Shown here: positions 1-8,031 of the stretch, one piece after another
Position numbering within the stretch: position 1 is the first letter of the stretch
Layout of the letters: each line of letters opens with the position of its first letter
Source: Phycisphaerales bacterium
GTDB lineage: Bacteria; Planctomycetota; Phycisphaerae; Phycisphaerales; UBA1924
Assembly (NCBI GenBank): GCA_029260415.1
Contig: JAJDDH010000199.1
Span: 1-12,151, forward strand
Direction: 5' to 3'
DNA length: 12,151 nucleotides
Program-made: the position numbers and the translations under genes
The notes under the pieces: generated by a model
Seen by the model: the letters and a program-made list of their open reading frames with translations, nothing else
The model's database searches: none
Told to the model about the DNA's origin: nothing

Positions 1-1989
1 GCGGGCGCCCCGGGCGGCGGTGGCGCTGGCGCGGGTGTGCCCGCGCGTCGTCGTGGTCGCGGCGGGATGGAGGGCGCGGGCTTCACCGAGGCGGACATCG
101 CCGAGCGTGAGATGCGTCTGCAGCGTTCGGGCGGCTACCTCAAGCAGCGTCGCCAGCAGCTCCAGCGTCAGTCGCAGGCGGACCGACCGGCCAACGCCGC
201 CCAGCAGGGCGGGGCGAAGGTGACGATCGCTGAGCCGTTCACGATCAAGGACCTCTCGGGCGCGACGGGCGTCAAGGGCGCCGAGATCGTCAAGCAGCTG
301 TTCATGCAGGGCGTGATGGCGACGATCAACTCTCCGATCGAGACCGAGAAGGCCCAGGAGATCATGATCGAGTACGACATCGAGCTCGAGGTGGTCGAGG
401 CCAAGACCGCCGAGGAGAAGGTGTCCGAGGAGTTTGCCGAGCGTGAGGTCATCGACCAGCGCGACCGGGGCCCGGTGGTGACCATCCTGGGTCACGTGGA
501 CCACGGCAAGACCTCGCTGCTGGACCGCATCCGCAACGCGAAGGTCGCTGAGGGCGAGGCGGGCGGCATCACCCAGGCGACGAGCGCGTTCCGCGTGCCC
601 GTCTCCGTGGGCGACGACACCAAACAGGTCGTATTCATCGATACGCCTGGGCACGAGGCGTTCACCGAGATGCGTTCGCGCGGCGCCAACGTGACGGACA
701 TCGTGGTGCTGGTCGTCGCGGCCGACGACGGCGTGATGCCCCAGACCATCGAGTCGATCAGCCACTCGAAGGCCGCGGGCGTGCCCATCGTCGTGGCGCT
801 CAACAAGATCGACAAGTCGCAGGCGACCGACGCCAACATCCAGCGGATCCTGGGCCAGCTGGCGGAGCACGAGCTCAACCCGGTGGACTGGGGCGGCGAG
901 ACCGAGGTCGTCCGCACCAGCGCCGAGACGGGCGAGGGCATCGAGAACCTGCTCGAGATCCTCGATCTGCAGGCGCAGGTGCTCGAGCTCAAGGCCGACT
1001 TCGGCGGCCCGGCCCGGGGCACCGTCGTTGAGGCCCGCCCGGAAGAGGGGCGCGGCAACGTCGCGAACATCCTCCTGCAGGACGGCGAGCTCAAGGTCGG
1101 CGACTTCATCGTCGCGGGACGCGCTTTCGGTCGCGTGCGTGACATCACCGACGACCACGGCAAGCGGATCAAGTCCGCATTGCCCCCGATGCCCATCCAG
1201 ATCTCGGGCATCGACATGCTGCCCGACGCGGGCGACAAGTTCTACTGCGTGGACACGCTCAAGAAGGCGGAGCAGGCCGCGGAGCAGCGTCGCCATTCGG
1301 AGCGTGAGAAGCAGCTCTCGCAGCCCAAGCTGACGCTGGACCGGATGTTCGACCAGATGGCCGAGATGGAGCTCAAGGAGATCCGGATCGTGCTCAAGGC
1401 GGACGTGCAGGGGTCGATGGACGTGCTCAAGAACGAGATCGAGAAGGTCTCGGGCGACGAGGTGAAGGTCCGCGTGATCCACAACGCGGTGGGCGGGGTG
1501 ACCGAGTCGGACATCCTGCTTGCCGACGCGTCGCAGGCGATCATCGTCGGGTTCAACGTCATCGCGAACTCGAAGGGCCGGTCGCTGGCCGAGCGGAAGG
1601 GCGTGGAGATCCGGAACTATCAGGTCATCTACGACATCGTGGAGGACATGAAGAAGGCCGCGGAGGGTCTGCTGGCGCCCGAGCTTCGCCAGGAGGTTCT
1701 GGGGCACGCCGAGGTCCGCAAGGTGTTCAAGGTCTCCAAGGTCGGCTGGATCGCCGGCTGCTACGTCACGGACGGCTCGATCATCCGCGACGCGCTCGTC
1801 CGGGTCACGCGCGACGGCGTCGTGGTCGAGAACGACCGCAGGCTCGAGCAGCTCAAGCGGTTCAAGGACGACGTCAAGGAGGTCAAGAACAACGTGGAGT
1901 GCGGCATGAAGATCGTCGGCTACGACGACATCAAGGAGGGCGACGTCCTCGAGTGCTACAAGCAGATTGAGGTCAAGCGCACGCTCTAG
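1..1989 (+). CDS. infB: Translation initiation factor IF-2 (5' end cut off by window)
   Basis: GTPase that brings initiator fMet-tRNA to the 30S subunit and promotes subunit joining in the cytoplasm. The reading frame is open from base 1, so the true start lies upstream; 662 codons plus a TAG stop are visible. It begins with a Gly/Ala/Arg-rich linker (about 1-75). An IF2_N domain follows (about 222-400). The G domain carries G1 GHVDHGKT (490-513), GGITQ at the switch region, G3 DTPGHE (640-657) and G4 NKID (802-813). After this come a beta-barrel domain (about 1000-1290), domain 3 with QGSMDVL and HNAVGGVTESD (about 1380-1650), and the C-terminal fMet-tRNA-binding barrel with KVGWIAGCYVTDG and VECGMKI (about 1690-1980). 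All family landmarks are intact. It is the first visible gene of the ylxP-rbfA operon, and only 3 bases separate it from the next start. Confidence 0.98.
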   Translation, partial: AGAPGGGGAGAGVPARRRGRGGMEGAGFTEADIAEREMRLQRSGGYLKQRRQQLQRQSQADRPANAAQQGGAKVTIAEPFTIKDLSGATGVKGAEIVKQLFMQGVMATINSPIETEKAQEIMIEYDIELEVVEAKTAEEKVSEEFAEREVIDQRDRGPVVTILGHVDHGKTSLLDRIRNAKVAEGEAGGITQATSAFRVPVSVGDDTKQVVFIDTPGHEAFTEMRSRGANVTDIVVLVVAADDGVMPQTIESISHSKAAGVPIVVALNKIDKSQATDANIQRILGQLAEHELNPVDWGGETEVVRTSAETGEGIENLLEILDLQAQVLELKADFGGPARGTVVEARPEEGRGNVANILLQDGELKVGDFIVAGRAFGRVRDITDDHGKRIKSALPPMPIQISGIDMLPDAGDKFYCVDTLKKAEQAAEQRRHSEREKQLSQPKLTLDRMFDQMAEMELKEIRIVLKADVQGSMDVLKNEIEKVSGDEVKVRVIHNAVGGVTESDILLADASQAIIVGFNVIANSKGRSLAERKGVEIRNYQVIYDIVEDMKKAAEGLLAPELRQEVLGHAEVRKVFKVSKVGWIAGCYVTDGSIIRDALVRVTRDGVVVENDRRLEQLKRFKDDVKEVKNNVECGMKIVGYDDIKEGDVLECYKQIEVKRTL

Positions 1990-1992
1990 AGC

Positions 1993-2388
1993 ATGGCGCC
2001 AGATCACGAAATGGTCGTAGGAGTTCTCCAGTTCGAGCTGCACATCCCCGGCGCTGAGTCCCTCAAGGACAAACGCCGCGTGGTGAAATCCCTGCGCGAT
2101 CGCCTCCATCGCGAGCACCTGGTCTCGGTCGCGGAGGTCGGCGCGCTGGACACGCTCAATCTGGCAATCATGGGCATCGCGGTGGCCGGGTCCGACGGCG
2201 CCAGGATCGGCAGGGTGCTCGACAGCATCGATGCCAAGCTCCGGGGCATGACCGACGCGGAACTGGGCAGCACCCGGCGCGAGATCATCCATGGGCAGAC
2301 CGGGGAATCACCCGCCGACGAGGGTCTCGATGAGGATGCGATCGCCCAGGAGATGCTCGCGCGGGTCAGCGGAGAGGCGGCGTCATGA
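1993..2388 (+). CDS. ylxP: YlxP-like DUF503 family protein
   Basis: Small protein of 131 residues from the family known in Bacillus as YlxP, whose gene lies between infB and rbfA there as it does here. Its molecular role is not firmly established; the position suggests ribosome or RNA-related work. The visible family signature is VVGVLQFELHIPGAESLKDKRRVVKSLRDRL (split here: VVGVLQFELHIPG, then SLKDKRRVVKSLRDRL at 23-38), followed by VSVAEVG and a C-terminal acidic tail (about 100-131) longer than the usual core of about 95. Two starts are possible: ATG 1993 and ATG 2011 (reading MVVGVL). The second matches the usual family N-terminus better, but neither has a clear Shine-Dalgarno site, and coupling to the infB stop (1989) is possible for either. 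The stop overlaps the rbfA start in ATGA. Confidence 0.9.
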   Translation: MAPDHEMVVGVLQFELHIPGAESLKDKRRVVKSLRDRLHREHLVSVAEVGALDTLNLAIMGIAVAGSDGARIGRVLDSIDAKLRGMTDAELGSTRREIIHGQTGESPADEGLDEDAIAQEMLARVSGEAAS

Positions 2389-2816
2389 GCTCGAGCGAGC
2401 CCAACCTGCGCAACAAGAAGCTCAGCGCCGTGCTGCAGCGCGCCATCGAGCAGACGCTCTCGCGGGGGCTGTCGGACCCGCGGATCCGCGGGTTGATCTC
2501 GGTGACCAAGCTCGAGCTGTCGCAGGACCTCAAGCTGTGCACCGTCAACGTCTCGGTGTACCCGCAGGAGCACGAGAAGCTGACGATGCACGGGCTCAAG
2601 GACGCGACGCCCCACATCCGGCGCAGGGTGATGGACCAGATCCACATCCGTGAGATGCCCAAGCTGATCTTCAAGCTCGACGACAGGCTCAAGAAGCAGG
2701 CCGAGGTGATGGAGCTGCTGGCCAAGGCCCGGTCGGAGTTCAAGGACGGCACGGCGCCCGAGCCCGATGCCCCCGAGCCCGACGAACAGACCACCCAGGA
2801 AGGGGAGAGCCCGTGA
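2385..2816 (+). CDS. rbfA: 30S ribosome-binding factor RbfA
   Basis: Cytoplasmic 30S maturation factor with a KH-like fold that binds the pre-30S subunit near the 16S rRNA 5' helix. The protein is 143 residues, slightly longer than the common length of about 115-130 because of an acidic Pro/Glu tail (about 121-143). Visible landmarks are DPRI (31-34), SVTKLELSQDLK (39-50), NVSVY (55-59), PHIRRRVMDQIHIREMPKL (76-94) and FKLDDRLKKQ (96-105). The ATG sits in a 4-base ATGA overlap with ylxP, and its end overlaps the next gene in GTGA, so it is embedded in a coupled operon. The acidic tail may be a lineage-specific extension. No truB follows, unlike the order common in Bacillus and Escherichia. 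Confidence 0.95.
   Translation: MSSSEPNLRNKKLSAVLQRAIEQTLSRGLSDPRIRGLISVTKLELSQDLKLCTVNVSVYPQEHEKLTMHGLKDATPHIRRRVMDQIHIREMPKLIFKLDDRLKKQAEVMELLAKARSEFKDGTAPEPDAPEPDEQTTQEGESP
2797..2807 (+). promoter_or_regulatory. Strong Shine-Dalgarno site deciding the GTG start at 2813
   Basis: AGGAAGGGGAG lies 5 bases before the GTG at 2813, inside the last codons of rbfA. It supports this GTG over later start codons and suggests that the HhH protein can recruit ribosomes independently of coupling. Confidence 0.75.
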
Positions 2817-3532
2817 GCACGCCCGCGCAGGCCAAGAAGCTGGACGCGTTGATCAAGCGTCTTGCCGGCGAGTATCCGGAGACCCCGGGCGCCGGCGCGA
2901 CGCCCGCGCCGCCCGAGGGCGCCGATCCGATCGTCCACGAGTTGCTGTACGCGTTCATGCTGTGGGAGGCGGGTCCGAAGCTGGCCGGTGCGGCGCTCGA
3001 GGCGATCCAGGGCGAGTTCGTGGACTACAACGAGGCGCGGATCGGGATGAGCGACGAGATCGCGGAACTGCTGCCCAAGCGGTACCCGCTGGCGCAGGAG
3101 CGGTGCCAGCGGTTGCGGGCCTCGCTCAACGCGGTCTTCAAGCGAGAGCACGCGTTGTCGCTGGCGTCGCTGGGCGAGATGTCCAAGCGGGACAGCCGCG
3201 CGGCGCTCGATTCGCTCGAGGGCATGACCCCGTTCGTCGCGTCGCGGGTCACGCTGCTGGGGCTGGGCGCCCACACGTTCCCGGTTGATGCCCGATTGGT
3301 GGAGGTTCTGGCGGAGGCGGGCGCGTGCGACGCCGAGGAGGCTGCGGACGCGGTCGCGTCGCGTCTGGAGCGTCACTTCCGGGCGGGCCAGGCCGCGCCT
3401 GCGTATCTCCTGCTCGAATGCGCCGAGGCCAGGCCGTCGAAGAAATCAAAGGGAGCCGGACGGAACGCGTCGTCGCCGGCGAGCCGAACCAAGGGCGCCC
3501 GCGCGTCGAGATCGCGCACGAGCGCGTCGTGA
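2813..3532 (+). CDS. HhH-GPD (endonuclease III-like) protein lacking the catalytic lysine
   Basis: A 239-residue protein whose layout parallels endonuclease III: DALIKRLAGEYP (11-22), a helical middle (about 38-130), then a hairpin-like stretch LEGMTPFVASRVTLLGLGA (135-153) and FPVDARL (156-162). Set against the family pattern LPGVGRKTA...VDTH, the catalytic Lys position is Phe141 while Asp159 is kept. There is no four-Cys Fe-S motif; its only cysteines are C98, C172 and C203. The C-terminal tail (about 207-239) is rich in Lys, Arg and Ser and may bind nucleic acid. The start is GTG 2813, in a GTGA overlap with rbfA and preceded by a strong Shine-Dalgarno stretch AGGAAGGGGAG (2797-2807). Lyase activity is unlikely; a binding role for DNA or rRNA is an inference. 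I checked whether it could be NusB and found no NusB motifs. The fold assignment is moderate. Confidence 0.75.
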   Translation: MSTPAQAKKLDALIKRLAGEYPETPGAGATPAPPEGADPIVHELLYAFMLWEAGPKLAGAALEAIQGEFVDYNEARIGMSDEIAELLPKRYPLAQERCQRLRASLNAVFKREHALSLASLGEMSKRDSRAALDSLEGMTPFVASRVTLLGLGAHTFPVDARLVEVLAEAGACDAEEAADAVASRLERHFRAGQAAPAYLLLECAEARPSKKSKGAGRNASSPASRTKGARASRSRTSAS

Positions 3533-6500
3533 GGCGCCCGCTCGCGTGTGTCGGGGGGACGCTGGTCGTCCTGTCGCTCCAGTCCTGCGCGTCGCCTGGG
3601 TCGACGGACCAGGCCTCGGACACTGTTCCGACTGCTGGAGAGACGAGGCGCGTCCATCGATCTTCCTCGGGCGCCCTGCCCAGCGCGGGCTTCACGGGTC
3701 TTGATGAGCTGGCGCTGCGCGAGCGGGCGGCGCCCAGGCGGTTCGAGGCCGGTGACCAGATCTGGGATGTGCTGGGTGTTGCAGCGCCGGGCACTGGAGA
3801 GGTCAGCGACGAGCGGGCGACGGCGCCCCTGGACCTGGCGTTGTCGGCGCTGGGGGCGATGTCCGCGCCTTCTGAACGGCCCGCGGCTGACGTGAGCGCG
3901 GAGGACCGGGACGCGGGCGCGTTCCTGCTGACCGCCGCGTCGGGATCGATGGAGGCAGGCGATACAGCGGGCGCCCTGGAGCAGCTCGACCGCGCGGCCG
4001 CGATCGATCCGGGCAGTGTTGAGATCCAGAACGCGCGCGTGCGGGCGCTCGTCATGCTCGATCGGCGCCTGGACGCGGCGGACAGCGCCGACGCGGCGTT
4101 GAGGCTCGGCTCCTCGGACCCGCTGACGCAGGTCATCGCGGGGCTGAGCGCGAGCAGCCGGGGAGAGCATGACGCGAGCGCTCGCGCGCTGTCCCGGGCG
4201 ATCAACTCGGGGCTGACGGGCCTGGACGACTCCGTGCGTCCGGTGGCGCTTGGCGCCCTGGGGCAGTCGCTGCTGGAGCTGGGCTGGACGCGTGCGGGCG
4301 CGGAGGCGTTGACGAGCGCCCTAACGGATCCGCCGCAGCCGACGGCGGGGATGCTGCTCCGGCGGGATCTGGTCCGCCTGCTCGGTCGGCGCGGCGCGCT
4401 GTGGGCAGCAGTTGGCCAGGCGCTGCAGGACATCGATCCCGATGCGGCGCTCGAGGCGTATGCGCAGGCGGGCGAGGACGGATCGGTTGACGCCGCGTCC
4501 GTGGACAGGCGGGTGGGCGTGCTCGTTCGCGCGGGGCGACCCAGCCAGGCGGTGCGCGAGGTCCTGACGCATGTCGCTCGCTCCGGGCGCCCGCTCAACA
4601 GCGCAGAGAAGGCGCTGTTCGAGGCGTTGGGCGCCGACCCGAACATCCGCCCTGCGCTCGTCGCGGCGCTGCGCCAGGCCAGCGCCGATCTTCAGACGAA
4701 CACCCCCACCACCCGGGCGTCGCTGCTGGTGACGGCCGCGGGGCTGTCCGCGCCCGGGCACAGCGCCCAGATCCTGGGCCCGGAACTGTTGGTGGGGGCG
4801 TACAACGATCAGATCGCGCGGGCGCTGCTGGGCGATGCACGGATCGAGGCGGGCGAGCGGGGCGCCCTTGCGGCGAGCGGCGTCGAGCGCCATCCCGAGT
4901 TGTACCGCCTGTTTGGCGCCGCGCTGCTGAGCGGGGCGGACGCGCCGGCGCGGGTCCGCGAGGCGACGGGAACGCTCCCGAACTCGTGGGGCGTGCGGCT
5001 GCTCAGAACGGGGATTGACCTTCAGCTCCGTCGCCCGCGCGACGCGTTTACGGAGCTGAACCGGATTACAAACGCGCCGCCAGGCGTCCTGACGCTGGCC
5101 CGGATCGAGACGGGCGCCGAGACGGGGCGGTGGGACGTGGTCAACGCGCAGCTGGAGCAGCTTGGCGATGCGCCTCCCAGCGCGGCGCTGGTCCGCTCGC
5201 TCCGCGCGGGGCATCGGTTCGAAGAGGCGAGCCAGACCGCTGAGCGGCTGCCGACAGCGGACCAGCTCGACCTGTCGCTGCTGCTAGAGCTGGCGGAACT
5301 GGCGATCCAGCTCGAGCGCCCGCGGGACGCGGAGCTGTACCTGGAGATGGGCGGCGAGGTTGATCCGTACGACGAGCGGGTGCTGGGCGCCCAGCTGGCG
5401 CTTTACGGACCCAACGGCCCGCTGGCCGACAACGCGCAGCACACGCGGGTGCTTCGGTCGCTCCGCGAGCGGGCGCCCGACGGGGTGTACGCGTCGCTGC
5501 TTGCGGCGCAGGAGCTGGCCAGTTCGGGGATTCTCGACGAGGCCGAGCAGCGGCTGCGCGCGATCGCCCGGGCCAACCCCGACGATCGCGGCGCCTTCGA
5601 GCTGCTGCACCAGATCTGGACGCGCCAGGGCAATGCCGAGCTGACAGCGTCCGCGATCGAGTGGCTTGAGCGGCTCAACAGCGATCGCCCGGGCTCCCCG
5701 GCGCCCAGCGGGGCCCTGGCCCGCCTGCTCGCTGCGGACGATCGGTACGACGAGGCGATGAGCGTGCTCGACGCGTGCGAGCAGCACGCGGCCTCGCCCG
5801 TCATGGCTCGACTGCGCGAGCGGATGATGCGGGACGCCGAACGCAACGACGAGGCGACGGCCCACGCCTTGGCCCGACTCGACCACCCGACGCTCTCGAT
5901 CGATGAGGCTCTGGAACGCGCCGAGGTGCAGATCGGCGAGCCCGAGCTGCAGGCGGCGCTCGACACGCTGACCCGGGGCTTGCCCGCGGGCGTGGCGCTC
6001 GCGCCTGTGCAGCGGGCGAGGCTGGTCCGGATCGCGTCCGTCGCCGTGGGCGTCTTCGGCGCCAGCATCACCGGCGACACGGCCCTGAGCGAGATCGGAC
6101 GCCCCGTGCTGGGCATCGTTGAGCTGACGATCGAGGGCGCCAGCCCGCTGCCCTGGTCGCTGCACAACGCCCGGATCGCGCTCACGGCGCTGGGCGATGA
6201 GAACGACGTGGAGACGATCCGCGGCGTGTGTGAGGCGTCCATCGCCTCCTCGCCCGAGCAGGCGAGCGAGGCGTACCGCGTCGCTGTGCGGACGCTGCTC
6301 TCCACGCAGCGGGTATCCGACGCGGTCGATCTGGCGACGAGCGGGGCTGTGCGAGAAGGCGATCTGGACGAGAGCCTGTTCTCCGACGCGATTACGATCG
6401 CGGCCCAGACGGGCGGGGTCGGCGACGCGCGGGCGCTGATCGAGCGACTCGACGGGCGAGACCTGACCGAGGCCGCGGCCGGGGTTCTGCGGCCCGAGCC

Positions 6501-7140
6501 CGATACCCCGCTGGACACTGCCGAGTCACAACGCGCGGAGATCGCGTACCAGATCGCGTCCATCGCGGCGTTTCTGGGGCGGGACGAGCAGTCGGAGGAC
6601 GCGTACCGACTGGCGCTCGAGTACGACCCGGGGCACGCGTGGTCGAACAACGACCTGGGGTACATGATCGTGGACCGGGGCTCGGACGTGCGAGGGGGCG
6701 AGGCGCTCATCGCCCGCGCGTACGAGGCGCTGCCGCAGAGCCCCAACGTGACCGACTCGCTGGCGTGGGCCCGGTACAAGCTGGGGTGGCTGCGGGACAC
6801 GCCCGAGGGCGAGCCCGGGGCGATCACGCTGCTGCGCCGGGCGATCGGGCTGCAGGTCGAGAACGACCGGGGGAACGCGACGCTGCACGACCACCTGGGC
6901 GACGCGCTCTGGCGGGACGGGCAGAGCGAAGCGGCGGGCGAGGCGTGGCTCGACGCGGAGACGATCGCGCTGGAGCAGGCCCGCCTGATGCGCCGTGAGC
7001 AGGGCGCCCGCGAGGCGCAGGAGCGCCTCGAGACGAGGCTCCGCTCGGTGCGGCGCAAGCTCCGGGCGGTTCAGGTGGGCGAGGAGCCCCCGATCGCGCC
7101 GATTGTGGATGAGGCGCCCGGGCAGGACTCGGACGGCTGA
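3529..7140 (+). CDS. Large tetratricopeptide-repeat lipoprotein
   Basis: A 1203-residue protein, probably exported and lipid-anchored. The start is GTG 3529, in a GTGA overlap with the upstream stop. It gives MRRPLACVGG, a hydrophobic stretch TLVVLSL and a lipobox-like LQSC with Cys20 as the modified residue. The body is almost entirely alpha-helical Ala/Leu/Arg/Glu repeats. Clear TPR-like units occur at about 128-226 (GDTAGALEQLDRAAAIDPGS) and at about 1000-1150, where a well-formed block has LGRDEQSEDAYRLALEYDPG, NNDLGYMIVDRG, VTDSLAWARYKLGW and LHDHLGDALWRDGQSEAA. The middle repeats are degenerate. A charged helix, possibly coiled coil (about 1150-1185), ends the protein. TPR scaffolds of this kind often serve envelope assembly or secretion, but nothing here names the partner. 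Its coupling to translation genes is unexpected for an envelope protein. The family call is firm; the function is unknown. Confidence 0.88.
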   Translation: MRRPLACVGGTLVVLSLQSCASPGSTDQASDTVPTAGETRRVHRSSSGALPSAGFTGLDELALRERAAPRRFEAGDQIWDVLGVAAPGTGEVSDERATAPLDLALSALGAMSAPSERPAADVSAEDRDAGAFLLTAASGSMEAGDTAGALEQLDRAAAIDPGSVEIQNARVRALVMLDRRLDAADSADAALRLGSSDPLTQVIAGLSASSRGEHDASARALSRAINSGLTGLDDSVRPVALGALGQSLLELGWTRAGAEALTSALTDPPQPTAGMLLRRDLVRLLGRRGALWAAVGQALQDIDPDAALEAYAQAGEDGSVDAASVDRRVGVLVRAGRPSQAVREVLTHVARSGRPLNSAEKALFEALGADPNIRPALVAALRQASADLQTNTPTTRASLLVTAAGLSAPGHSAQILGPELLVGAYNDQIARALLGDARIEAGERGALAASGVERHPELYRLFGAALLSGADAPARVREATGTLPNSWGVRLLRTGIDLQLRRPRDAFTELNRITNAPPGVLTLARIETGAETGRWDVVNAQLEQLGDAPPSAALVRSLRAGHRFEEASQTAERLPTADQLDLSLLLELAELAIQLERPRDAELYLEMGGEVDPYDERVLGAQLALYGPNGPLADNAQHTRVLRSLRERAPDGVYASLLAAQELASSGILDEAEQRLRAIARANPDDRGAFELLHQIWTRQGNAELTASAIEWLERLNSDRPGSPAPSGALARLLAADDRYDEAMSVLDACEQHAASPVMARLRERMMRDAERNDEATAHALARLDHPTLSIDEALERAEVQIGEPELQAALDTLTRGLPAGVALAPVQRARLVRIASVAVGVFGASITGDTALSEIGRPVLGIVELTIEGASPLPWSLHNARIALTALGDENDVETIRGVCEASIASSPEQASEAYRVAVRTLLSTQRVSDAVDLATSGAVREGDLDESLFSDAITIAAQTGGVGDARALIERLDGRDLTEAAAGVLRPEPDTPLDTAESQRAEIAYQIASIAAFLGRDEQSEDAYRLALEYDPGHAWSNNDLGYMIVDRGSDVRGGEALIARAYEALPQSPNVTDSLAWARYKLGWLRDTPEGEPGAITLLRRAIGLQVENDRGNATLHDHLGDALWRDGQSEAAGEAWLDAETIALEQARLMRREQGAREAQERLETRLRSVRRKLRAVQVGEEPPIAPIVDEAPGQDSDG

Positions 7141-7157
7141 GCGAGCAACAATCCGTG

Positions 7158-7176
7158 CGGGCGCGATCGGCGCCCG
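7158..7176 (+). terminator. GC-rich hairpin between the TPR gene and yebC
   Basis: A perfect 7-bp inverted repeat, CGGGCGC (7158-7164) and GCGCCCG (7170-7176), with a GATCG loop, lies 17 bases past the TPR stop. No T tract follows, so a classical intrinsic terminator is uncertain. It could instead protect the 3' end of the long operon mRNA or form part of the yebC leader. Confidence 0.4.
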
Positions 7177-7206
7177 TTGACGACGAAGCAGAGAGGACCG
7201 CCTCAG

Positions 7207-7974
7207 ATGGCCGGACACAGCAAGTGGGCAAACATCCGTCACCGGAAAGAGCGCCAGGACAATAAGAAGGGCAAGATCTGGTCCAAGTGCTCCAAGGCCA
7301 TCATGGCCGCGGCACGCGCGGGCGGGCCCGACCCGGACACCAACCTGGGACTTCGGTACGCGATCGACGAGGCGAAGTACGCCAACATGCCCAAGGACAC
7401 GATCAAGCGCGCCATCGAGAAGGGCGCGGGCGCCGGGGCGGGCGAGGACTGGTCCGACGTGGTGTACGAGGGCTTCGCCCCTGGTGGGACGGCGGTCATC
7501 GTTGACGCCCTGACGGACAACAAGAACCGCACCGTGTCCGAGGTCCGCAACATCTTCAACAAGGGCGGGGGCAACCTGGGCAACTCGGGCAGCGTCGCGT
7601 TCATGTTCGAGACCAAGGGGCGGATCATGATCCCCGCGGACAAGATCGGCGAGGACGATCTGATGATGAAGGCCCTCGAGGCGGGCGCCGACGACGTCGA
7701 GCCCCCGGAGGACCCGACCCCCGAGGACCCGGGGTATTGGAGCGTGCTGACCACGCCGGCGAACTTCATGCTCGTCAAGGACGCGCTCGAGGGCGCGGGC
7801 ATCCCGGTCGAGGAGGCCGAGATCGCCAAGATCCCGGGCGAGCAGGTCGAGGTCCGCGGCGATGACGCCCGCAAGCTCATGAACCTGATCGACGCGCTCG
7901 AGGACAACGAGGACGTGCAGAAGGTCCACACCAACGCCTCGATCCCCGATGAAGAGCTCAGCGAGCTGGGCTGA
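7207..7974 (+). CDS. yebC: YebC/TACO1 family translation regulator
   Basis: A 255-residue cytoplasmic protein of the YebC/TACO1/PmpR family, long annotated as a transcriptional regulator. Newer work links members to the ribosome and to translation of proline-rich stretches. The N-terminus MAGHSKWANIRHRKERQD and the signatures YEGFAPGGTA and GNLGNSGSVAFMF are typical, and the length matches the family. The ATG at 7207 is chosen because AGAGAGGA (7190-7197) sits 9 bases before it and because MAGHSKW is the conserved N-terminus; a TTG 30 bases upstream is open but unlikely. Lying just after a translation operon fits the ribosomal role. Residues about 165-170 read EPPEDPTPEDP, an acidic Pro-rich loop. 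Confidence 0.96.
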   Translation: MAGHSKWANIRHRKERQDNKKGKIWSKCSKAIMAAARAGGPDPDTNLGLRYAIDEAKYANMPKDTIKRAIEKGAGAGAGEDWSDVVYEGFAPGGTAVIVDALTDNKNRTVSEVRNIFNKGGGNLGNSGSVAFMFETKGRIMIPADKIGEDDLMMKALEAGADDVEPPEDPTPEDPGYWSVLTTPANFMLVKDALEGAGIPVEEAEIAKIPGEQVEVRGDDARKLMNLIDALEDNEDVQKVHTNASIPDEELSELG

Positions 7975-8000
7975 AACATTGGGCTGATCCTTTGGGCTGA
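7968..8000 (+). repeat. Three GGGCTGA copies at exact 13-bp spacing
   Basis: GGGCTGA occurs at 7968-7974 (where its TGA is the yebC stop), 7981-7987 and 7994-8000. Each copy is exactly 13 bp after the previous one, and the last two are both TTGGGCTGA. The unit is seen directly. Its origin (slippage or a binding site) is unknown. Confidence 0.65.
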
Positions 8001-8025
8001 CGGGCGGGTCGGCGCCCGGTACCCT
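7997..8025 (+). promoter_or_regulatory. Putative promoter of a leaderless DUF1643 transcript
   Basis: CTGACG (7997-8002) and TACCCT (8020-8025) are spaced by 17 bp, resembling -35 and -10 elements of a housekeeping sigma factor. The -10 ends 6 bases before the ATG at 8032 and there is no Shine-Dalgarno site, so transcription would begin at or next to the start codon. Confidence 0.45.
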
Positions 8026-8031
8026 GAACGC

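Noticed and set aside
492..1238. - strand frame (248 codons) inside infB
   Set aside because: infB is unambiguous there, and the antisense product has no motif.
3325..3528. Upstream extension of the TPR protein to ATG 3325
   Set aside because: It would overlap the HhH gene by about 200 bases, and its sequence is an Arg/Gly-rich out-of-frame reading. GTG 3529 gives a GTGA overlap and a lipoprotein signal instead.
2813..3532. NusB identity for the gene after rbfA
   Set aside because: Neighbourhood made NusB a natural guess, but none of its motifs are present, whereas an endonuclease III-like layout is.
3249..4646. Long - strand frame (465 codons) over the HhH/TPR junction
   Set aside because: Ser/Arg/Pro-rich shadow that would contradict the overlapped + strand gene chain.
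5403..7058. Long - strand frame (551 codons) inside the TPR gene
   Set aside because: It is Ser/Arg-rich and low in conserved features, the usual antisense shadow of an Ala/Arg/Glu-rich gene.
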